DNA from: Adhaeribacter terrigena
GTDB lineage: Bacteria; Bacteroidota; Bacteroidia; Cytophagales; Hymenobacteraceae
Assembly: GCF_016623615.1 (NCBI RefSeq)
Contig: NZ_JAEHFX010000002.1
Span: 1-64,000, forward strand
Direction: 5' to 3'
DNA length: 64,000 nt
The first letter of the stretch is position 1. Every line of letters starts with the position of its first letter. Made by a program: the position numbers and the translations under genes. The notes under the pieces were generated by a model, which was not told the origin of the DNA, ran no database searches, and saw nothing but the letters and a program-made list of their open reading frames with translations. Shown piece by piece: positions 57,187 through 64,000 of the stretch.

Positions 57187-58004
57187 AATAATTTCGGCTG
57201 ATCGTATTCTAGTTCTGTAACGTTAAAGCGGGCGTACGGGTGTTCCTGTCCGTTCATGATCCAGGCGCCTTCAGCTTTAGTGGGCACTAAAACGCCATTA
57301 ATTTTACGGTAATCGCTGTATTTTCCAATCCAGCTTTCCAGGTTAGTATTGCCCAGGTAACGTTTGGTTTCAAAGGAAATTATCTCGCCGGATGGATTGA
57401 AGCGGACTTTATAATTTAATTTCAGATCGTTGTATTGATAGGTTAAATGGGCTGTTTCCGCGTCTATTGGCCCCCATTTTAAATTGGGTGATGGCAACAA
57501 ATTAGTAGGAAACCAGGCGCTTTCGCCCAGCCATCGGAGCAATTCGCCCTGATTATATTTTTCGCCTTTGGCATTTACAATTCTAACGCTGGATAATAAT
57601 TTTACTGAAAGACTGCCATTCCCGTTCGTTAATTTATCGGTAGCAGTGAACACCGATGTTTTGCCTCGCCATACAAATCCCGGATTCTGAGTTGTGAAAT
57701 ACTGCTCTCCGTTAATATCCATCCAATCTTTCTCCAGATCAGATTTAAACTGCCCATTATGCTTTAGGCGTACATAGCTGATATACGTTTGTCCTTCCGG
57801 CAAAACCAACCGGAAATACCGTTGTACTGGTGCTGGCAATCCCTCCAGTTGCTGGTACGAAAATCGTTTATGAGAAATTTGGCCTGAACTGGCGAACAGA
57901 CCGCTTACTTCATCCCGGAATTGGTTTGCTGAGATTTTCCGGCTTAACAATAACCCGAGTCCTAGAGCGCCAAAAGCTGTGGGAATTAGAAATTTCAATT
58001 TCAT
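57183..58004 (-). CDS. DUF6544/DUF6920-like protein, unknown
   Basis: 273 residues. An N-terminal hydrophobic segment (about 5-22) and the opening LPAPVQRYFRLVLPEGQ recall a widespread family of unknown function. The rest looks like a beta-rich lipid-binding or LolA-like fold (NPGFVWRGKTSVF, WFPTNLLPSPNLKWGPID). Probably membrane-anchored. I cannot give a role. Confidence 0.75.
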   Translation of the reverse strand: MKLKFLIPTAFGALGLGLLLSRKISANQFRDEVSGLFASSGQISHKRFSYQQLEGLPAPVQRYFRLVLPEGQTYISYVRLKHNGQFKSDLEKDWMDINGEQYFTTQNPGFVWRGKTSVFTATDKLTNGNGSLSVKLLSSVRIVNAKGEKYNQGELLRWLGESAWFPTNLLPSPNLKWGPIDAETAHLTYQYNDLKLNYKVRFNPSGEIISFETKRYLGNTNLESWIGKYSDYRKINGVLVPTKAEGAWIMNGQEHPYARFNVTELEYDQPKLF

Positions 58005-58036
58005 GTGAAAGACGAAATTAAATCATTCAACACTTT

Positions 58037-58591
58037 TTACCATTCCATTTTTTCGCGGAGGTTTTTAACCTGGGTGCAGTGATGTTTTCCGTGCCAGGCG
58101 TATACATGGGCAGCCATTGCTAAAGGCGTTACGCCCGATTCCGGGTGATTGAACGTGCGTTTCCATTGCTCCGGCGTAAGGTTATCCAGCAAAAGTACCC
58201 AGCGCAGGTGCAAGGCATCCAGCAGATCCAGCGAAATCTCTACGTCGCCTTGTGCATCGGGCAGTTCGGCCCAGCGGGCTTCTTCGTAAGGTTTAATGGT
58301 CGGGTTTTCTTCGGTCAGCGCCAGTTTCATACGGATATAGGCATTCATGTGGCTGTCGGCCAGGTGGTGAATGACCTGGCGTAAACTCCAGCCGCCGGGC
58401 CGGTAAGGCATATCGAGTTGTTCATCCGAAAGCGTAACCACGGCAGCGCGTAATTCACCCGGCATTCCGGCAATCGCATCGATCGCCTCACGGAGACTGG
58501 CTTCGGTTAAAGGCTGGCTGCGGTCGTATTTGCCAATGGGGTAGCGCAGTTTTTCCTGTTCTTCAGGCGTTATATTTCCGGTGCTGTTCAT
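58037..58591 (-). CDS. DinB/YfiT-type metal-dependent transferase
   Basis: 184 residues. The four-helix DinB fold with three metal histidines: RQVIHHLADSHMNAYIRMKLAL (first two) and HVYAWHGKHHCTQVKNL (third). YfiT/BstA proteins transfer bacillithiol to electrophiles or hydrolyse amides. Opening EKLRYPIGKYDRSQPLT is characteristic of the YfiT group. Confidence 0.9.
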   Translation of the reverse strand: MNSTGNITPEEQEKLRYPIGKYDRSQPLTEASLREAIDAIAGMPGELRAAVVTLSDEQLDMPYRPGGWSLRQVIHHLADSHMNAYIRMKLALTEENPTIKPYEEARWAELPDAQGDVEISLDLLDALHLRWVLLLDNLTPEQWKRTFNHPESGVTPLAMAAHVYAWHGKHHCTQVKNLREKMEW

Positions 58592-58636
58592 CGTTTCAGG
58601 AACTTAGGTTAGCAGTTTATGACAGGAGGGAAGTTA

Positions 58637-58666
58637 GGGTTTTTGTACTTGAAAAGATACCGTTTT
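58637..58666 (-). repeat. 30-bp uptake-signal-like repeat
   Basis: Exact minus-strand core (TACCGTTTT) with distal arm GGGTTTTT. Intergenic. Confidence 0.65.
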
Positions 58667-58684
58667 TCCGGGAAAATTTTAATT

Positions 58685-58719
58685 AAAAAAAGCCCTCCGC
58701 TTTTTTAGCAGAGGGCTTT
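58685..58719 (-). terminator. Intrinsic terminator of the HMA gene
   Basis: AAAGCCCTC pairs with GAGGGCTTT; on the minus strand a T run follows. It is just downstream of the stop codon at 58742. Confidence 0.85.
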
Positions 58720-58741
58720 CGTTCTGGGGTTTCTGTTAAGA

Positions 58742-59092
58742 TTAATGTACGCCTTTATCTTTTTTGCAGCAATCGTCGAGCTTGTTATAAGCTTTTTCAT
58801 TGGCAACCGCTTCATCTGCATCGTAGCCGAGTTGGTTTACGGCAGTGCGCAGCGTTTCTACATTGGTTTTGTCGGCGCGGTATTGTACTGTTAACATCTG
58901 CGAAGCAACATCAAGCTCAGCTTTCTGCACGCCTTTTTCGTAGGCCATGCCCTTTTCGATGGTTGCTTTACACATGTTGCATACCGCGGATGTTTTGATC
59001 TTGATCGATTCCGTTTTCTTACCTTGTGCCTGCGCGTTCAATCCAAAAATCAGGAGGGTAAAAGCGGTAAAAAGTACTTTAAACGTTTTCAT
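58742..59092 (-). CDS. Exported heavy-metal-associated (HMA) domain protein
   Basis: 116 residues. Signal peptide 1-22; one HMA ferredoxin-like domain with metal site CNMC (about 38-41) and the pattern KAELDVASQMLTVQYRA; a C-terminal DDCCKKD pair. It should bind Cu(I) or a similar ion in the periplasm. It precedes, on the same strand side, a TonB receptor and a HYC_CC_PP-like gene, a recurrent metal-handling group in Bacteroidota. Confidence 0.9.
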   Translation of the reverse strand: MKTFKVLFTAFTLLIFGLNAQAQGKKTESIKIKTSAVCNMCKATIEKGMAYEKGVQKAELDVASQMLTVQYRADKTNVETLRTAVNQLGYDADEAVANEKAYNKLDDCCKKDKGVH

Positions 59093-59137
59093 TTCTTTTA
59101 ATGGTTAATGATTAATGAATATTGATTAATTTTTTCA

Positions 59138-59212
59138 GTCATTCCGGGCTTGCAAGGAATCTGTTACAGCAAATTCTGATCTGATAATTCCTGCTGTTTT
59201 TTCCAGGATGAC
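59138..59212. repeat. GTCATTCC...GGATGAC interspersed element
   Basis: 75 bases with inverted ends (GTCATTCC at 59138, GGATGAC at 59206-59212), of the short-palindrome type often seen between Bacteroidota genes. Possibly a non-autonomous mobile remnant. Confidence 0.5.
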
Positions 59213-59282
59213 GCAATATGTGAATTTTTCTATATTATCAAACAATCGAACATTCCTAGCCCGAACATACGAATATCGTGCC

Positions 59283-61496
59283 TTATTTCAGTTTGTAACG
59301 CAGGCCGGCATAAATTACCCGGCCTGAAATCGGCCCCCAGACCATGCTGGCATCAAATCCATGGCTGAAAGGCTGGTCGGCGTTCATGATCGGGTCTTTT
59401 TGTTTGAAATTCAGCAGGTTTTCACCGCCCACATAAATATCCCAATGCTTGAAGCTGCGCGTTACCTGGCTGTTTAACACCGAAAAAGGGTCGGCAGTTC
59501 GGTTTGTTTCCACGTTTCCGGCATGATCGGCAATGGTGGGTAAACTGCGGTTGCCAAACCATTGCACCGTAGCGTCAAAACGCCATTTATCGAAAGCGGT
59601 CGCGTAGCCGGCGTTCACAAAGAACCGGTTTTTCGGGTTCATCGGCCGGTCCATGAGTTTGCCTTCATAGCTGCTTTTAACATCGAAATATTTGTAAGCC
59701 GCTTTTACATCCAGCCCTTTGGCCAGTTCATACTGCACTTCTGCCTGGAAACTGTTAGAAAAAGAGCGGCCCTCTAGGTTCGTGAAAATTACGGCTTCCG
59801 GTACGCTGTACATATCGGCAACTACCTGGTTTTGGAACGTGGTGTAGTAATAATCGGCAATGAAAGTACCCGGTTTGCCGCCCAGCGTAAAGTATCTCGT
59901 GAAACTTCCGCCTGTATTCCAGGCTTCTTCGGGTTGCAGTTTTTCCTGGAAAATAAAGCGCCGGGAGCTCACCAGCGCGCCGCTGTTCTCCGCGATCGGG
60001 TTGGCTACTCTAAAGCCTTTGCCGCCGGAAATCCGGAAAATGTTGTTCGGGTTCAGGTCGTATTTTACGTGCAAACGGGGCGTGAAAACCGTGCCGTACA
60101 GGTTGTGAAAATCAGTGCGGGCGCCGGCTACTACCGTTAAATTATGCGCGTTATTGTACGTGTATTCGCCGAAAATTCCCGGAATATATTCCTTGCGCGT
60201 CATTAGCGTATCTTCAAAATTCTCGCGCAGGTTTTCGTGGCCAAAGCTTGCGCCTAACTTATAGGTATGCGCCGTAGTGCCAATAGCCGATTGGAAAATG
60301 AAGCGGGCCAGCGCCGATTGCTGTTCGCCGTCGTAATTCCGGAAGCCGTATTCAGAATCGAATTTATGGTTGCTGCCCGAAAGGATCAGGCCCAGGCTTT
60401 CATAGGGTTTGTTTTTGGAAGTAAGCGAAAGTTTGGTATATCCGGAAACGCGGTCAGTCAGGCTTTCGGTGCCGTAATTACCGGAAGCTGCCCCGCTGCC
60501 TTCTTTATAGGAAGTTTGCCCGCCAATGCGGTTTTCTCTTAACGCATTCAAGCCAACTTCACTTACAAACCGGCCGGAAGTGTATTTCCACTTGTTGTAT
60601 ACGTTGTATTGCGTGCCAAGCGGCTGGTCCATAAAACCATCGTCGTTTCGATCTACGCGGTTGTGCAATTGCGCGGTGTGCAGCATTAAAACGGTACTTA
60701 ATTTCTCCGAAAAACTGTGGCCTACGTTCAGGTTCGCATCCCATTTGCCCAGGTCGTTGCCGTAAAGGTTCACAAACACGCGGTCGGCTTTTTCGGGGTC
60801 TTTCAGTTTCACGTTCACCTGCCCGGAAATAGATTCGTAGCCGTTCAGAACTGAGCCGGTACCTTTAATAATATCGATGTTATCAATATAGGTTCCGGAA
60901 AGATAATTGAGGCGGAAAGGGGTGGCCAGACCTTGCAGCGCGGGCACGTTATCGGTGGTTAAAAGCGTGTACGCACCATCCAGGCCCAGCATCTGTATCT
61001 GCTTCGCGCCGGAAACGGCATCGGTGGTACTTACTTCTACAGAAGCATTGGTTTCGAAGCTTTCAGCCAGGTTGCAGCAGGCCGATTTTTCGAGGTCGCG
61101 GCTGGTGATGATCTCGGTTTTGATCGGCGTTTTAGCATCGAAACGGTCTTGTTTGGCGGTAATCTCCACTTCCTGCAAACTGCCGCTTTCTTCCAGGTAA
61201 ACCCTGAGGAATAACTCTTTTGGTTTTACGGTTATGGTATCGGGTTTATAGCCGATAAAGCTGATAACCAGTTTGTTGGTTTGGGTGGAAAAGGGTAAGG
61301 TAAAAGTCCCTTTGCTATCGGATAAAGTACCGGACGTGGTGCCGGCCCATACCAGGCTCGCGCCCGGCAGAACCGTGTTTTTATCGCTTCTGTCAAAAAC
61401 CTGACCGTTCAGGTTCTGGGTAAAAGCAACGGCGGGAAATAATAATATTAAAAGCAAGCCGAAAAGCGTTTTCCGACTTTTTAGAGCTAAAATCAT
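59283..61496 (-). CDS. TonB-dependent outer-membrane receptor
   Basis: 737 residues from the ATG at 61496 (MILALKSRKTLFGLLLILLFPAVAFTQ), which gives a proper signal peptide; the frame is open to 61559. CarboxypepD-reg-like domain about 27-110 (GQVFDRSDKNTVLPGASLVWAG), plug domain about 120-235 (IETITSRDLEKSACCNL-like start, TDNVPALQGL, IKGTGSVLNGYESISGQVNV), then a 22-strand barrel ending VIYAGLRYKLK. The ESISG plug motif and the metal-linked neighbours point to import of a metal or metal complex. An exact-core 30-bp repeat lies at 60688-60717. Confidence 0.92.
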   Translation of the reverse strand: MILALKSRKTLFGLLLILLFPAVAFTQNLNGQVFDRSDKNTVLPGASLVWAGTTSGTLSDSKGTFTLPFSTQTNKLVISFIGYKPDTITVKPKELFLRVYLEESGSLQEVEITAKQDRFDAKTPIKTEIITSRDLEKSACCNLAESFETNASVEVSTTDAVSGAKQIQMLGLDGAYTLLTTDNVPALQGLATPFRLNYLSGTYIDNIDIIKGTGSVLNGYESISGQVNVKLKDPEKADRVFVNLYGNDLGKWDANLNVGHSFSEKLSTVLMLHTAQLHNRVDRNDDGFMDQPLGTQYNVYNKWKYTSGRFVSEVGLNALRENRIGGQTSYKEGSGAASGNYGTESLTDRVSGYTKLSLTSKNKPYESLGLILSGSNHKFDSEYGFRNYDGEQQSALARFIFQSAIGTTAHTYKLGASFGHENLRENFEDTLMTRKEYIPGIFGEYTYNNAHNLTVVAGARTDFHNLYGTVFTPRLHVKYDLNPNNIFRISGGKGFRVANPIAENSGALVSSRRFIFQEKLQPEEAWNTGGSFTRYFTLGGKPGTFIADYYYTTFQNQVVADMYSVPEAVIFTNLEGRSFSNSFQAEVQYELAKGLDVKAAYKYFDVKSSYEGKLMDRPMNPKNRFFVNAGYATAFDKWRFDATVQWFGNRSLPTIADHAGNVETNRTADPFSVLNSQVTRSFKHWDIYVGGENLLNFKQKDPIMNADQPFSHGFDASMVWGPISGRVIYAGLRYKLK

Positions 61497-61504
61497 AGCG
61501 TTTT
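61475..61504 (-). repeat. 30-bp uptake-signal-like repeat over a start codon
   Basis: Exact minus-strand core (TAGCGTTTT); the CAT before it is the ATG of the TonB receptor (61494-61496). It codes for MILALKS. Distal arm GACTTTTT. Confidence 0.7.
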
Positions 61505-61578
61505 GAAATTTAAAATTCAGAAATAAAATTTTGGCAGATCCGGTTTTCCGGAAAGGCATTTTTATTCAGAATTTTAAA

Positions 61579-61998
61579 CTAAACGCGCAGAATATGCAGG
61601 GAATAAAGCAGGTTTTTGCCGTAAAGCGGCGGACTGGAATTGGCGTAGGTTAGTACTTCCTGCTGGGTAACTAAAACGGTAGGGAAAACCGGTAAAAAAG
61701 TGGCTTCCGGCGCGATCCAGACAAAGGCGAACTGGGTTAATTTTTGCTGGGCCGCCTGCTCTAACTTGTGCTGGTCTAATTTAAATTCGCAGCATTTCTT
61801 TTTGGCGACCGGTTTTTCGGAAGGTTTTTCGCAGTCAGTTTCGCCGTGCGAAGCGCAAGGGTCTTGTTTGTGTTCGTAGCTCAGCATTACCTTGCCGCTG
61901 ATCAGGCAGATATGCTCGCTCATCGTCAGGCCCACGGAACCCAGAAGCACCGCGAGGCTAAGCCACAAACTAACCGATCTTTTAAGCAAGGTTTTCAT
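61579..61998 (-). CDS. HYC_CC_PP-like exported protein
   Basis: 139 residues. Signal peptide or anchor about 1-27, an EHICLISGK segment, a lysine-rich stretch and CCEFKLDQH, and the late SSPPLYG. These are the spaced motifs of the small HYC_CC_PP family of Bacteroidota, often beside TonB receptors and HMA proteins. It is presumably a metal-related periplasmic factor. An exact-core 30-bp repeat is inside (61673-61702). Confidence 0.75.
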   Translation of the reverse strand: MKTLLKRSVSLWLSLAVLLGSVGLTMSEHICLISGKVMLSYEHKQDPCASHGETDCEKPSEKPVAKKKCCEFKLDQHKLEQAAQQKLTQFAFVWIAPEATFLPVFPTVLVTQQEVLTYANSSPPLYGKNLLYSLHILRV

Positions 61999-62113
61999 TT
62001 CTACAAATATACGATTTTTCCGGCAGAATATTTTATGGCCGCTTTGTTAATTGGTTTACGTTACAAAGGTAGTTTCGGGTGAAAGAGATACGTTACAGAT
62101 TTCGCAGTTTGTT

Positions 62114-62773
62114 TTACAGAATTTCCTTTATCCGGATTCTTCCTAGGTTCAGGCTTATTGTAAAACCGCCATTCGATATCTTTGGTACAAAATGGTAGTA
62201 ACCGCCTAAAGTTAGTCCGGCAAAACGCAAAGGTAAAAACATAGCTTCTGCCTGAAGGATAATGCCGGGTTTGTGATGAGTTTTAACCTCATAACCGAGA
62301 ACCTGATAAGTTCCGAAGAAACCAAAGTCTGCGGTTCGCTGGTGAACGGAAATTGGTTCTTCATATTTAGTATAACTTAAACCGGCAAAGGCCTGAAACT
62401 GCAAAAATTTATCAAATTGTTTACGTTTCCCTGCGGTTAAAAAATATGATCCAATAAAATGCTCCGGCACCATATTGATCCGGTGGTTATCTTCTTTCCA
62501 TTTTTGCGAAGCGGGCTGTGTATCGGCGAAAGAGCTACTAAATAATCCGCCCCGGACCAATTTGTTTTTAGGTAATGCGGCTGTAAGATGTAACGAAGCA
62601 TTTGCTCCTGTTGAAGCCATGTTGGTGCTATTTATAAAAGAGCCTCCAACACCTAAACTCAAATACAACTGCTGCAGTTTTCGCTCCTGCTTCATTACCG
62701 TTTCAGTTTGGGATTTCGCCGAAAAGCTTAGCAGCGAAAGTAAAAGCAGGGCAAGCGGACGCAGTATTCTCAT
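62114..62773 (-). CDS. Exported beta-barrel-like protein, unknown
   Basis: 219 residues with a signal peptide (about 1-21, ending SAKSQ). The mature protein has alternating-hydrophobic strands (LYLSLGVGGSFINS, GSYFLTAGKR, FQAFAGLSYTKY, GLTLGGYYHFVPK, SLNLGRIRI), as in small outer-membrane barrels. I know no family. A one-mismatch 30-bp repeat lies near its 5' end (62675-62704). Confidence 0.68.
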   Translation of the reverse strand: MRILRPLALLLLSLLSFSAKSQTETVMKQERKLQQLYLSLGVGGSFINSTNMASTGANASLHLTAALPKNKLVRGGLFSSSFADTQPASQKWKEDNHRINMVPEHFIGSYFLTAGKRKQFDKFLQFQAFAGLSYTKYEEPISVHQRTADFGFFGTYQVLGYEVKTHHKPGIILQAEAMFLPLRFAGLTLGGYYHFVPKISNGGFTISLNLGRIRIKEIL

Positions 62774-62867
62774 AGCCTGACATTTTTATTACAGAAGCAG
62801 CTAATTTAATATTTGTTATTGAAAGCGCTACTATTTTTTTTGCTTTTGTTACAAATCGCTGCTTTCC

Positions 62868-62913
62868 CCACTTTTCCCCACCGCCGGATTTTTCCTCCAC
62901 TTTACCCCACTTT
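62868..62913 (-). promoter_or_regulatory. Upstream MraZ-box-like repeats (reverse)
   Basis: CCACTTT, the complement of AAAGTGG, occurs at 62868, 62897 and 62907; the last two are exactly 10 bases apart. They mirror the triple box before mraZ. Confidence 0.45.
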
Positions 62914-62981
62914 TTAAGTCGTTTTTGATAGTGTTTTGTCATTTTATTTGCTAATATATTGAAAAACAAATAGTTGTAAAT

Positions 62982-63011
62982 AAAACGCTATGCTTTTTAG
63001 CGATAAAACTA
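62982..63011 (+). repeat. 30-bp uptake-signal-like repeat
   Basis: Exact core AAAACGCTA, TGCTTTTT and TAAAACTA. In the long leader between the barrel gene and mraZ. Confidence 0.68.
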
Positions 63012-63053
63012 AAAGAGTTTGCTTCCGGATTTTAAAAACCTAACCTCTGTAAA

Positions 63054-63100
63054 TGTGGATAACGTGGATAAGTGGGGTGGATAACCATAATTTATCCACA
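63054..63100 (+). promoter_or_regulatory. Cluster of four DnaA-box sequences
   Basis: TGTGGATAA (63054-63062), CGTGGATAA (63063-63071), GGTGGATAA (63076-63084) and the inverted TTATCCACA (63092-63100). The first and last are perfect DnaA boxes; the two between differ only in the first base. All lie within 47 bases, 97 bases before mraZ. Confidence 0.75.
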
Positions 63101-63129
63101 AAGTGGTAAAAAGTGGGGAAAAGTGATGC
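63100..63129 (+). promoter_or_regulatory. Triple MraZ box
   Basis: AAAGTGGTAA, AAAGTGGGGA and AAAGTGATGC follow one another with exactly 10-bp spacing. AAAGTGN repeats with this spacing are the known MraZ operator in mollicutes, and MraZ regulates its own dcw operon. The first A is shared with the last DnaA box. Confidence 0.8.
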
Positions 63130-63148
63130 TTCGTTTTTAGCGATTGTG

Positions 63149-63156
63149 TACTTTTG
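63149..63156 (+). promoter_or_regulatory. Possible -7 promoter element of mraZ
   Basis: TACTTTTG fits TAnnTTTG, 20 bases after the MraZ boxes and 40 bases before the mraZ ATG. Confidence 0.4.
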
Positions 63157-63196
63157 TTTACCTCTTAAACTAAGGGGTGAAGTGTGTAGTTACTGT

Positions 63197-63667
63197 ATGA
63201 ATTTTTTATCCGGCGAATACGAGTGCAAGCTTGACCCTAAGGGCCGGTTGGTTTTACCTGCGAAGATAAAAGCTAACCTGCCGGAGGCGTCGGGTAACCA
63301 GGTGGTGCTGACCCGCGGGTTTGAGCCATGCCTGGTACTGTACCCGAAGCAGGAATGGAAAACCATTTACGACCGGGTAGCCGCTTTAAACGAATTCAAC
63401 GAAGAGTACCGCCAATTTCAGCGGAATTTCTTTCGGGGCAATACCGAACTCGAGCTCGATAATACCGGTCGATTTGTTTTGCCACGTACCATGCAGCGCT
63501 ACGCCGACATAGAAAAAGAAGTAATTATTGTGGGTTTAGGCAACCGCGTGGAGATCTGGAACCCGGAGAAATACGAGGACTTTTTAATTAAAGACCAGCA
63601 GCAGTTCTCCAACCTGGCCCAGAAATTCCTCGGCGACCAGCCGGCCCCGCAACAACCTGTTATATAA
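63197..63667 (+). CDS. mraZ: Transcriptional regulator MraZ
   Basis: 156 residues from the ATG at 63197 (MNFLSGEYECKLDPKGRLVLP); the frame is open upstream through the operator region, but the family starts here. Two SpoVT/AbrB-like domains with the paired DPKGRLVLP and DNTGRFVLP motifs. MraZ forms a ring that binds AAAGTG repeats and controls the division and cell wall cluster. Two bases separate it from rsmH. Confidence 0.96.
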   Translation: MNFLSGEYECKLDPKGRLVLPAKIKANLPEASGNQVVLTRGFEPCLVLYPKQEWKTIYDRVAALNEFNEEYRQFQRNFFRGNTELELDNTGRFVLPRTMQRYADIEKEVIIVGLGNRVEIWNPEKYEDFLIKDQQQFSNLAQKFLGDQPAPQQPVI

Positions 63668-63669
63668 GT

Positions 63670-64000
63670 ATGGCTTACCACAATCCTGTTATGCTCAGCG
63701 AGTCGGTGGAAGCCCTCGCTATTCACCCCGCCGGCATTTATGTAGACGTAACGTTTGGCGGCGGCGGGCATTCGGCCGAAATTCTGAAACACCTGGAAAC
63801 CGGTAAACTCTACAGTTTCGACCAGGATTCGGATGCCGAAGCGCAAAGCGAAAAACTGGAAGGTCCGAATTTTCAGTTCGTGAAAGCCAACTTCCGCCAC
63901 TTAAAGAAATTTTTGCGGCTTTACGGCGTGAAACAAGTGGACGGGATTCTGGCGGATCTCGGCGTTTCTTCGCACCAGTTCAACACCGCCGAAAGGGGTT
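63670..64000 (+). CDS. rsmH: 16S rRNA m4C1402 methyltransferase RsmH, 5' part
   Basis: The first 110 residues are present (MAYHNPVMLSESVEAL), cut by the window end. HNPVMLSE, YVDVTFGGGGHSAEIL (SAM-binding) and DGILADLGVSSHQ are the RsmH signatures. Second gene of the dcw cluster as in most bacteria. Confidence 0.96.
   Translation, partial: MAYHNPVMLSESVEALAIHPAGIYVDVTFGGGGHSAEILKHLETGKLYSFDQDSDAEAQSEKLEGPNFQFVKANFRHLKKFLRLYGVKQVDGILADLGVSSHQFNTAERG

Noticed and set aside
62703-62969. 88-residue minus-strand frame before mraZ
   Set aside because: It reads through the MraZ-box-like repeats and overlaps the start of the exported barrel-like gene.
1-64000. CRISPR array, prophage or known defence system
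   Set aside because: I saw no regularly spaced direct repeats with unique spacers, no phage structural genes and no recognised defence genes.

Overview
This 64 kb window is a chromosomal segment of a Bacteroidota bacterium, most likely a pigmented member of the Cytophagales/Hymenobacteraceae. The evidence is: type IX secretion (T9SS) C-terminal sorting domains on several secreted proteins, two DUF4199 proteins, a BatA-type membrane protein, TAnnTTTG-like promoter elements with little sign of Shine-Dalgarno sites, a carotenoid cluster with a lycopene cyclase of the CrtY-cd type and a CrtW ketolase, and long runs of ordinary housekeeping genes. The assignment to a family is inference.

Layout: The window opens on the last bases of a 5S rRNA and its terminator. 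0.4-7 kb holds a BatA-domain protein, a metal-site-degenerate dihydroorotase homologue, two DUF4199 membrane proteins and two glycosyltransferases. 7.0-8.9 kb is an AT-rich block of three small unknown genes, all on the minus strand, each followed by an attC-like imperfect palindrome; it looks like a short integron-type cassette array without an integrase. 8.9-16.3 kb: GT9 glycosyltransferase, heme A synthase, RlmH, a TolB-like lipoprotein, a secreted protein and an M1-like peptidase. 16.3-26.7 kb: a decayed copy of the purB 3' end, a large repeat-bearing T9SS protein, purB, a secreted endonuclease I and a GT51 transglycosylase. 27-31.3 kb: TerC, a GT2 enzyme, protoporphyrinogen oxidase and a HAD phosphatase. 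31.5-36.5 kb: a copper oxidase fused to a metal-binding module, small secreted proteins, a relic of a metal-binding (HMA-type) gene, and DUF983. 36.5-39.7 kb: AraC regulator, an AT-rich lipoprotein gene, a complete IS1-family element with an 8-bp target duplication, and tRNA-Leu(CAA). 39.7-48 kb: hscB, monooxygenase, SAM hydrolase, phoH, GNAT, M23 peptidase, comEC, enoyl-CoA hydratase. 48-57.2 kb: carotenoid cluster (crtZ, CarH-like MerR, ECF sigma factor, crtI, crtB, two paralogous unknown genes, lycopene cyclase, ispH, VOC protein, crtW). 57.2-62.8 kb: unknown genes and a metal-linked TonB receptor group. 62.8-64 kb: the start of the dcw cell-division cluster (mraZ, rsmH) behind a dense array of DnaA-box and MraZ-box repeats.

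The most unusual signal crosses all of these genes. By eye I find about 32 exact copies of the 9-mer AAAACGSTA (about 1 expected by chance at uniform base composition), and 31 of them carry an A-tract ending in ST at the same fixed distance, with a second A- or T-tract between. Together with near matches this gives about 42 sites, on both strands, mostly intergenic but also inside genes, including two in comEC. A conserved core followed by helically phased A/T tracts is the architecture of the Haemophilus DNA-uptake signal sequence. I propose that it is an undescribed uptake-signal-like repeat, or failing that a genome-wide protein-binding site. Counts were made by hand and need a genome-wide search.
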